Shown: piece after piece, positions 58,305 through 64,000 of the stretch | Position numbering within the stretch: the first letter of the stretch is position 1 | How the letters are laid out: every line of letters begins with the position of its first letter | Assembly: GCA_964235945.1 (NCBI GenBank) | Contig: CAXSDV010000001.1 | Location: 1 to 64,000 of the forward strand | DNA: 64,000 nucleotides | DNA from: JASLDZ01 sp964235945 | GTDB lineage: Bacteria; Pseudomonadota; Alphaproteobacteria; Caulobacterales; Caulobacteraceae | Direction of reading: 5' to 3' | The notes under the pieces: model-generated | The model's database searches: none | What the model saw: the letters and a program-made list of their open reading frames with translations, nothing else | Told to the model about the DNA's origin: nothing | Program-made: the position numbers and the translations under genes

Positions 58305-58943
58305 TCAGCGCTCGGCCAGGGCGGCGCGCTCCCATTCGAGGAAGTCGGGCTCGGCCAGCAGGGTGGCGGCGTATTCGCCCGCCGCGCCCGTGTCGCCATA
58401 GTCGCTCGGCCGCACGCCGTAGGAGCGCAGGCGCGTGGCCACCGGCGTGAAGAAGGCGTCCGCGATCGACCAGGTCCCGCACAGGTAGGGGCCGGCGTCG
58501 GCGAAGCGTCCGCGCAGCCCGCTCCACAACTCGACCATCCGGCGCAGTTCGGCGCGGGTGGGCTCGGTGACGTCGCGCCGTTCGTTCAGCTCCAGGTCCA
58601 TGGACAGCTCGCCGCGGATGGAGGGGAAGCCCGCGTGCATCTCGGCGGCGGCGCACCGCGCCAGCGCCCGCGCGGCCGGGTCCACCGGCCACAGGTGAGC
58701 CTCGGGCTTGATGTCGGCGACGTACTCGGCGATGGCCAGCGAGTCCCAGACCACCAGGCCGTCGTCGGTCTTGAGCACGGGCACGCGGCCGGCCGGCGCG
58801 CCCGCCGCGGCGATGGCGGCGGGCGTTTCGAGCCGGCGCAGGCGCACCAGCGTCTCGGTGAAGGGCAGCCCCGCGCGCTTGAGCACCAGCCACGGGCGGA
58901 GCGACCAGCTCGACCAGAGCTTGTCGCCGATCACCAATTCCAT
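58305..58943 (-). CDS. Glutathione S-transferase family protein
   Basis: 212 aa with a thioredoxin-fold N-domain (LVIGDKLWSSWSLRPWLVLK; glutathione-binding GRVPVLKTDDGLVVWDSLAI at ~55-75) and an all-helical C-domain. The Trp/Ser-rich N-terminus resembles a YfcF-like subgroup. ATG 58943. Substrate unknown; convergent with radC. Confidence 0.85.
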   Translation of the reverse strand: MELVIGDKLWSSWSLRPWLVLKRAGLPFTETLVRLRRLETPAAIAAAGAPAGRVPVLKTDDGLVVWDSLAIAEYVADIKPEAHLWPVDPAARALARCAAAEMHAGFPSIRGELSMDLELNERRDVTEPTRAELRRMVELWSGLRGRFADAGPYLCGTWSIADAFFTPVATRLRSYGVRPSDYGDTGAAGEYAATLLAEPDFLEWERAALAER

Positions 58944-59068
58944 CCCGCAGTCCCCTTCGCGCCACACACGAGGCCTCGCCGCGCGCACCGCGCATGAGCC
59001 CGCCCGTAAGCCCGGAGGAAAAGCCGCGACCGCCCCGCCCGTTCCGGCCCGGGTCGCGCCGGCGCCGC

Positions 59069-59093
59069 GGAACCGCGCCCCGCCCCGCCGGTT
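59069..59093 (+). promoter_or_regulatory. EcfG-type promoter of the DUF5872 gene
   Basis: GGAAC (59069-59073), 16-nt spacer, GGTT (59090-59093); the same G-for-C -10 variant as upstream of the KGG gene. The ATG is 24 nt downstream with GAGGAG as Shine-Dalgarno. Confidence 0.7.
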
Positions 59094-59117
59094 CGTCCGC
59101 CGTGAGGAGTTCCCACC

Positions 59118-59630
59118 ATGGCGCACGAGACCGAACGCACCGACCCCAAGCTCTGGGAGAAGGTCAAGGAGGAGGTCACGGAGGGCGACAAGGGCGGCGA
59201 GCCCGGCCAATGGTCGGCGCGCAAAGCCCAGCTCGCGGTGAACGAGTACAAGCACGAGGGCGGCGGCTACGTCGGCGAGCGCGATCCGCACAACCACCTC
59301 AAGGAGTGGGCGGACGAGGACTGGGGCACCAAGTCCGGCAAGCCCTCGGGCGAAACCCACGAGCGCTACCTGCCCAAGGCCGCCCGCGAGCACCTTTCCA
59401 AGGAGGAGTACGACCGCTCCACCGCCAAGAAGCGCGACGACACGAAGAAGGGCAAGCAGTTCTCCGCCCAGCCCGAGGACGTGGCGAAGAAGACCGCCGC
59501 CGACCGCCACCACGACGGCGCGGCCGGCGAGCGCACCAAGGCCGACCTCTACGCGGAGGCCAAGCGCCGCGACGTGCCCGGCCGCTCCAAGATGAGCAAG
59601 GACGAGCTGGCCCGCGCGCTGAAGTCGTGA
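59118..59630 (+). CDS. DUF5872-type stress-associated protein
   Basis: Hydrophilic 170-residue protein. N-terminal KLWEKVKEEVTEGDKGGEPG, then QWSARKAQLAVNEYKHEGGG and EDWGTKSGKPSGETHERYLP match DUF5872 (sometimes annotated as plasmid stabilisation). The C-terminal TKADLYAEAKRRDVPGRSKM resembles a SAP/Rho-N-like helical motif, suggesting nucleic-acid binding. Preceded by an EcfG-type promoter, so likely a general-stress protein, perhaps DNA-protecting. Confidence 0.78.
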   Translation: MAHETERTDPKLWEKVKEEVTEGDKGGEPGQWSARKAQLAVNEYKHEGGGYVGERDPHNHLKEWADEDWGTKSGKPSGETHERYLPKAAREHLSKEEYDRSTAKKRDDTKKGKQFSAQPEDVAKKTAADRHHDGAAGERTKADLYAEAKRRDVPGRSKMSKDELARALKS

Positions 59631-59738
59631 CGCGGCCGTCCGCCGCCTTGTAGGCCGCGGCTCCTCCACGTACATGCCGCGCGCCGGGCCGGCGGGCTCA
59701 AGGCTTGCGCGCGCCTCCGGGCCGGAGGACCCCTCACC

Positions 59739-61370
59739 ATGCTGCAGATCGAGGACCTCGTCTTCAACGCCTGGGGCCGGCGCTTCTTCGACCGCGCCAG
59801 CGTCAACCTGCCCGCGAACGCCAAGGTGGGCCTCGCCGGCCGCAACGGCGTGGGCAAGTCGACCCTGTTCAAGCTGATCCTGGGCGAACTGCAGCTCGAC
59901 GGCGGCTCCGTCGAGATCCCGCGCGCGGCGCGCATCGCCGCCGTCGCCCAGGAGCACCCGGCCACGCCCGAGACGCTGATCGAGACCATTCTCGCCGCCG
60001 ACGTCGAGCGCGCCGCCCTCTACGCGGAACTCGAGACCGCCGAGCCCGAGCGCATGGGCGAAATCTGGGAGCGGCTGATCGAGACGGACGCCGAGCGCGC
60101 GCCCGCCCGCGCCGCGGAGATCCTGAACGGCCTGGGCTTCTCCACCGCCGACCTCGACCGCGCCATGGCCGAGTTCTCCGGCGGCTGGCGCATGCGCGTG
60201 GCGCTGGCCGCCGCCCTGTTCGCCGAGCCCGACCTGTTGCTCCTGGACGAGCCGACCAACTACCTCGACCTGGAGGGCGCCCTCTGGCTGGAGGCGCGGC
60301 TGAAGAAGTACCCGCACTCGGCGCTGATCATCAGCCACGACCGGGAGCTGCTCAACAACTCGGTCGACTTCATCCTGCACGTGGCGAACGGCAAGCTGGA
60401 GCTCTACACCGGCGGGTACGACGACTTCGAACGGCGGCTGGCGGAGAAGAACCGCTTGCAGGCCGCCACCCGCGTCAAGCAGGAAGCCGAGCGCGAGCAC
60501 CTGCAGAGCTTCATCGACCGCTTCAAGGCCAAGGCCTCCAAGGCGGCCCAGGCCCAGAGCCGGGTCAAGCGCCTGGCCAAGCTCGCGCCCATAGCCGAGG
60601 TCGCCTCCGAGCGCGTGGCTCCCTTCCTGCTCCCCTCCCCCGCGCGCCCGCTCGCCCCGCCGCTGATGAGCCTTGAGCACGCGGCGGTGGGCTACGGCGG
60701 CGAGCCGGTGCTCTCCAACCTGAACCTGCGCCTCGACGTGGACGACCGCATCGGCCTGCTCGGCGTCAACGGCGCGGGCAAGTCGACCTTCGCCAAGATG
60801 GCGGCGGGCGCCCTGCCCATCGCGTCGGGCCACATGCACCGCGAGGGGCGCATCAAGGTCGGCTGGTTCCACCAGCACCAGATCGAGGCCATGGACGGCG
60901 CCGACACGCCGCTGGACATCATCCGCCGCGCGCTCAAGGAGGGGTCCGAGAACTCCCGCCGCTCGCGCCTGGCCCAGTGGGGCATCGGCTTCGACAAGCA
61001 GGAGACCACCGTCGCCGACCTCTCCGGGGGCGAGCGCGCGCGGCTCCTGCTCAACCTCGTGGCGCTGGATGCCCCGCACCTGTTGATCCTCGACGAGCCG
61101 ACCAATCACCTGGACATAGACAGCCGCCGCGCCCTGCTCGACGCGCTGAACGACTACGAGGGTGCGGTCATCCTCATCACCCACGACCGCTCGCTGATGG
61201 AGCTGGTGGCCGACCGGCTATGGCTGGCGGCCGACGGCGGCGTGCGCCCCTTCGACGGCGACATGGACGACTACGCCCGCCTGGTGCTGGACCGCAGCAA
61301 GGGCGGCGCCCGGCCCACCCAGCTCGGCGGGTCGGCCAAGAAGCAGAAGCGCGCCAAGGTGGCGGCGTGA
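59739..61370 (+). CDS. ABC-F ATP-binding protein (YheS/Uup-like)
   Basis: Soluble tandem ABC ATPase of 543 aa acting on the ribosome. Two Walker A sites: GRNGVGKST (~32) and GVNGAGKST (~340); signatures FSGGW (~147) and LSGGERARL (~428); Walker B LLLLDEPTNYLDLEG and LLILDEPTNHLDID. A linker of ~80 residues rich in charged helices separates them (ABC-F P-site tRNA interaction motif). The extended C-terminal coiled coil of longer homologues is absent. Confidence 0.92.
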   Translation: MLQIEDLVFNAWGRRFFDRASVNLPANAKVGLAGRNGVGKSTLFKLILGELQLDGGSVEIPRAARIAAVAQEHPATPETLIETILAADVERAALYAELETAEPERMGEIWERLIETDAERAPARAAEILNGLGFSTADLDRAMAEFSGGWRMRVALAAALFAEPDLLLLDEPTNYLDLEGALWLEARLKKYPHSALIISHDRELLNNSVDFILHVANGKLELYTGGYDDFERRLAEKNRLQAATRVKQEAEREHLQSFIDRFKAKASKAAQAQSRVKRLAKLAPIAEVASERVAPFLLPSPARPLAPPLMSLEHAAVGYGGEPVLSNLNLRLDVDDRIGLLGVNGAGKSTFAKMAAGALPIASGHMHREGRIKVGWFHQHQIEAMDGADTPLDIIRRALKEGSENSRRSRLAQWGIGFDKQETTVADLSGGERARLLLNLVALDAPHLLILDEPTNHLDIDSRRALLDALNDYEGAVILITHDRSLMELVADRLWLAADGGVRPFDGDMDDYARLVLDRSKGGARPTQLGGSAKKQKRAKVAA

Positions 61371-61383
61371 GGCGGGAGGCGTC

Positions 61384-61566
61384 ATGGCGGGGCTGAAGGA
61401 CAAGCGCGGCTTCGTCGACCGCGACCGGCTCGACCTCTCCGAGCGCCAAGCGGTCGAATACTGGATGAAGCGCTGGGGCGTGACGCGCGACCAGCTCACC
61501 GCCGCCCATCGCAAGGTCGGCAAGATGGTCAAGGACATCGCCGTCGAGCTCGGCAAGAAGCGCTGA
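61384..61566 (+). CDS. DUF3606 small protein
   Basis: 60-residue protein matching DUF3606: DLSERQAVEYWMKRWGVTRD (~18) then AHRKVGKMVKDIAVELGKK. Probably a small helical protein, function unknown. ATG 61384 is 13 nt after the ABC-F stop, so co-transcribed. Confidence 0.8.
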   Translation: MAGLKDKRGFVDRDRLDLSERQAVEYWMKRWGVTRDQLTAAHRKVGKMVKDIAVELGKKR

Positions 61567-61849
61567 CGCCGGGCGGGGCGCGCCGTTTCACGGCGGCGTC
61601 ACCACGACGACCGCGACGACCGCGCGCGCGACGTGTGCGCTTCGGCGGGGTGGAGGTGGTGCGCGAGGCGGCGGGCGGACGGCGCCACCTCGTCACCACG
61701 GCGACCCGCCTGAGCAGACGCGATCATCTCATGCTGAACCTTGGCGCCGCTTTGATTGGTCGGCGGACGGCTGGCCATCAGTCCTGACGCCTGCGGGAAC
61801 CCCGCCTGCGCCAACTCACTCTCGGGAAGCGGCTCAGGAGACGCACGCC
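61567..61849. other. 283-nt intergenic region, nothing recognised
   Basis: Between the DUF3606 and DMT genes. GC falls slightly towards its end. A GGAAC occurs near 61796 but no CGTT follows at 16-17 nt. No credible ORF, tRNA or terminator was seen. Confidence 0.5.
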
Positions 61850-62293
61850 ATGCAATGGCTCATGATCCCCCTCGTCATCATCGCCGGCGCCCTGAACGGC
61901 GCTCAGGCGGGAGCCAATTCGACCCTCTCCAAATCGCTCGGAAACCCGATCGCCAGCGCGCTGGTGGTGTACTCGGCGGGCCTGATCACCTTCGCCGTCC
62001 TGGCTCCATTCTTCGGTTTCCAGTTCTCCAGCCTGGGCAAGCTGAGGCAAACGCCTTGGTGGGCCATGATCGGAGGCGTCGGCGGCGCCCTGTTCATCGT
62101 CTCCATGCTCGTGGCGGCGCCCAAGCTTGGCACGGGCGCCTTCACAGGGCTGACGATCACGGCCGCTCTCGTCGTCACGATCCTGATCGACAACTATGGT
62201 TGGCTGGGTGTCGCTCGTCATCCGGCGGGGCTGGCCCGCATCGCGGGCGCGATGCTGATGATCGCCGGGATAGCTTTGGTCGCCAAGTTCTAA
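61850..62293 (+). CDS. DMT-family transporter YdcZ-like (DUF606)
   Basis: 147 aa, five hydrophobic helices. The DUF606 pattern is clear: GALNGAQAGANSTLSKSLGN (~14), LGKLRQTPWWAMIGGVGGAL (~62) and TAALVVTILIDNYGWLG (~105). These half-size drug/metabolite transporters may dimerise; substrate unknown. GC is somewhat lower than in neighbours (estimated by eye), hinting at separate origin. Confidence 0.85.
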   Translation: MQWLMIPLVIIAGALNGAQAGANSTLSKSLGNPIASALVVYSAGLITFAVLAPFFGFQFSSLGKLRQTPWWAMIGGVGGALFIVSMLVAAPKLGTGAFTGLTITAALVVTILIDNYGWLGVARHPAGLARIAGAMLMIAGIALVAKF

Positions 62294-62323
62294 GGCGGCG
62301 GGTCGGGAGCCGTCGAATGCGGC

Positions 62324-63625
62324 TCAGCCCGCCTCCGCCCGGTGCGCGACGCGGCCCTCGACCATCGTCAGGCGCACCTCCCCTTGCAAGCGGCGCCCGT
62401 CGAAGGGGGAGTTCTTGGATTTGGAGAGCAGGCGGTCGGCGTCCACCACCCGCGGCGCGTCCGCGTCCACCAGCACGAGGTCGGCGGGGGCGCCCGCAGC
62501 CAGCCGCCCGCACGGCAGGCCCAGGAGGCGGGCGGGGGCGCAGGTGACGGCGCGCAGCAGGGCGGCCAGGGGCGCGTCTATGTCCGCGTGCAGCGCCAGC
62601 AGCGCCGACAACAGCGTCTCCAGCCCGACCGCGCCGGGAGCGGCCTCTTCGAAGGGCAGGCGCTTGTTCTCGGCGGGAGCGGGGGCGTGGGCGGAGGTGA
62701 CGACCTCCACCGTCCCGTCGATCACCGCCTGCAGCAGGGCGCGGCGGTCCTCCTCCGGGCGCAGCGGCGGGTCCAGGCGGTAGAAGGTGCGGTAGTCGCC
62801 TATGTCCAGCTCGTTGAAGCACAGGTGGTTGACCGAGGCGCTGGCGGTCACGCGCACGCCGCGGGCGCGGGCGGCGGCCACGCGCGCCACCGAGTCGGCG
62901 GTGGTCACCTGGTCGACCAACAGGCGCGCGCCGGTGAGCTCGGCCAGGGCCAGGTCGCGCTCCAGCCCGATGCGTTCGGCGGCGGCCGGAACGGCGGGCA
63001 GGCCCAGGCGCGAGGCGAACTCGCCCTCGTTGGCGCAGGCCCCGGCCGAAAGGAAGGCGTCGGCCGGCCGGTGGGCGACGAGCATGTCGAACCCGCCGGC
63101 GTAGCTCAGCACGCGGCGCATCACCTTGGAGTCGGTGACGAGGTGGTCCGCGTCGGTGACGTAGGCGGCGCCCGCCTCCCGCATCAGCCCGATCTCGGCC
63201 AGGGCGGAGCCCGCGCAGCCGCGCGTCGCCGCCCCCGCGACGTGGACGTGGACGAGGCCGATGTCCCGCGCGCGACGGCGCACGAAGTCGATGGCGGCGG
63301 GGTCGTCGATGGCCGGCTCGGTGTCGGGCTGGACGACGATGGTGGTGACGCCCCCGGCGGCGGCGGCGCGCGCGGCGGATTTCAGCGTCTCCTTGGGCTC
63401 GGCCCCGGGCTCGCCGGTCTTCACCCGGATGTCGACCAGGCCCGGCATGAGCAGCGCGCCGCGGCCGTCCACCACCTCGGCGCCCTCCGGCGCGTCGAGG
63501 GCGCCCTCGCCCCAGCGCGCCTCGGCGATCAGGCCGTCGCGCACGAGGAGCGCGCCCGGGCCGTCGCGGCCGGTGTCCGGGTCGAGCAGGCGCACGTTCT
63601 GGAACAGCATGGGGCGCGGGCTCAC
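62324..63625 (-). CDS. Non-catalytic dihydroorotase homologue (PyrC'/PyrX)
   Basis: Amidohydrolase fold of 433 aa related to dihydroorotase, but the metal site is gone: the HxH block (normally VDMHVHLREPG) reads VDIRVKTGEPG, HHL is CFNEL, and the final Asp motif (normally DHAPH) reads SAHAPA. In Pseudomonas, PyrC' is an inactive partner needed to assemble aspartate carbamoyltransferase, encoded by the overlapping pyrB. The same 4-nt overlap (GTGA) is seen here with pyrB at 63622. An active dihydroorotase must be encoded elsewhere. ATG 63610 is an alternative start. Confidence 0.88.
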   Translation of the reverse strand: MSPRPMLFQNVRLLDPDTGRDGPGALLVRDGLIAEARWGEGALDAPEGAEVVDGRGALLMPGLVDIRVKTGEPGAEPKETLKSAARAAAAGGVTTIVVQPDTEPAIDDPAAIDFVRRRARDIGLVHVHVAGAATRGCAGSALAEIGLMREAGAAYVTDADHLVTDSKVMRRVLSYAGGFDMLVAHRPADAFLSAGACANEGEFASRLGLPAVPAAAERIGLERDLALAELTGARLLVDQVTTADSVARVAAARARGVRVTASASVNHLCFNELDIGDYRTFYRLDPPLRPEEDRRALLQAVIDGTVEVVTSAHAPAPAENKRLPFEEAAPGAVGLETLLSALLALHADIDAPLAALLRAVTCAPARLLGLPCGRLAAGAPADLVLVDADAPRVVDADRLLSKSKNSPFDGRRLQGEVRLTMVEGRVAHRAEAG

Positions 63626-64000
63626 GCGGCGGCCTCCAACCGGGCGGCGAGGCTGGCGAGCACGGCCATGCGCACCACCACGCCCATCTCCACCTGGTCC
63701 TGGATCAGGCTCACGGCCGGGTCGTCCGCGACGGTGGAGGCGATCTCCACGCCGCGGTTCATGGGGCCGGGATGCATGACGCGCACGCCCGGCGCGGCGA
63801 GGCTGAGCTTCTCCTCGTCCAGGCCGTAGTGGCGGAAGTACTCGCGGGTGGAGGGTACGAAGGCCCCGTCCATCCGTTCGAGCTGGAGACGCAGCATCAT
63901 CACCACGTCGGCGCCGGCGATCCCGCGGCGCATGTCGGTGTGGAGCTCGCAGCCCCAGCGGTCGGCGGCGGCGGGCAGCAGCGTGGGCGGACCCACCAGC
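63622..64000 (-). CDS. pyrB: Aspartate carbamoyltransferase catalytic chain (3' part, runs off the window)
   Basis: Second step of pyrimidine synthesis (carbamoyl-Asp formation). Only the C-terminal ~126 codons are present: aspartate-binding segment MMLRLQLERMDG, PGVRVMHPGPMNRGVEIAS and the terminal VEMGVVVRMAVL. The N-terminal carbamoyl-phosphate domain lies beyond 64000. Coupled to the PyrC'-like gene. Confidence 0.95.
   Translation of the reverse strand, partial: LVGPPTLLPAAADRWGCELHTDMRRGIAGADVVMMLRLQLERMDGAFVPSTREYFRHYGLDEEKLSLAAPGVRVMHPGPMNRGVEIASTVADDPAVSLIQDQVEMGVVVRMAVLASLAARLEAAA

Noticed and set aside
59639..59720. EcfG promoter before the ABC-F gene
   Set aside because: No GGAAC with correctly spaced CGTT in this spacer.

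Overview
The window is about 70% GC, densely coded DNA from an alphaproteobacterium, almost certainly of the Caulobacterales group (Caulobacter/Maricaulis/Hyphomonas relatives). Evidence: a circularly permuted two-piece tmRNA gene; a PhyR-type general stress regulator with GGAAC-N16-CGTT (EcfG-type) promoters; a perfect CtrA box (TTAA-N7-TTAA) in front of ftsZ; and a gene with the architecture of the polarity factor SpmX. Two runs of exactly 100 N (16091-16190 and 24750-24849) are scaffold gaps that cut ligA/recN and ddl/murB. I see no prophage, insertion sequence, CRISPR array, rRNA or secondary-metabolite cluster. The content is core chromosome, and the novelty lies in small regulatory features.

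Layout. 0-11.3 kb: 5' part of aspS, two RNA/SAM methyltransferases, the HrpB helicase, two tandem APC amino-acid permeases, and an OmpR/EnvZ-type two-component pair followed by an EF-hand lipoprotein. 11.3-13.7 kb: a general-stress segment (a DUF883 protein, PhyR, a KGG-repeat protein) with three EcfG-type promoters; a fourth such promoter precedes a DUF5872 protein at 59.1 kb. 13.7-29.6 kb: one long leftward cell-division and envelope block, read as ftsW-murG-murC-murB-ddl-ftsQ-ftsA-ftsZ-lpxC-bamD-recN-ligA, with putative CtrA sites before ftsZ and inside ddl upstream of ftsQ. 29.7-38.9 kb: cytochrome b561, phosphomannomutase, a TraB/GumN protein, a methyltransferase, IF-1, divergent glmM/glmS (UDP-GlcNAc supply for the neighbouring mur and lpx pathways), and an unknown Cys-containing secreted protein. 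39-47.2 kb: PAS protein, tRNA-Leu(UAA), POT transporter, TrmH-like methyltransferase, cystathionine beta-synthase, ssrA followed directly by its proteolysis adaptor sspB, a serine-hydrolase-like membrane protein that has lost its catalytic motifs, and a RusA-like nuclease.

47.2-51.5 kb is the most interesting stretch. It holds a stand-alone 21-codon ORF whose Shine-Dalgarno matches essentially the whole 16S rRNA 3' end. It also holds a chorismate mutase preceded by a 31-codon Phe/Tyr-rich leader peptide with two mutually exclusive RNA pairings, and a prephenate dehydratase lacking its ACT allosteric domain. Together these suggest that Phe synthesis here is controlled by leader translation instead of, or in addition to, feedback inhibition. 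An isovaleryl-CoA dehydrogenase and spmX follow. 51.5-64 kb: tRNA-Leu(GAG), a FliN-like protein, lipB, phoH (with an intrinsic terminator in its leader), gamma-carbonic anhydrase, a GYF-domain/MoCF pair, sfsA-map-radC, a GST, the stress protein, an ABC-F ATPase, two small genes, and overlapping genes for a non-catalytic dihydroorotase homologue and aspartate carbamoyltransferase (cut by the window end).

Start codons were chosen by family alignment from memory, Shine-Dalgarno position and gene overlap. Many neighbours overlap by 4 nt (GTGA/ATGA/TTGA), indicating translational coupling. All family assignments come from reading motifs; no database search was run.
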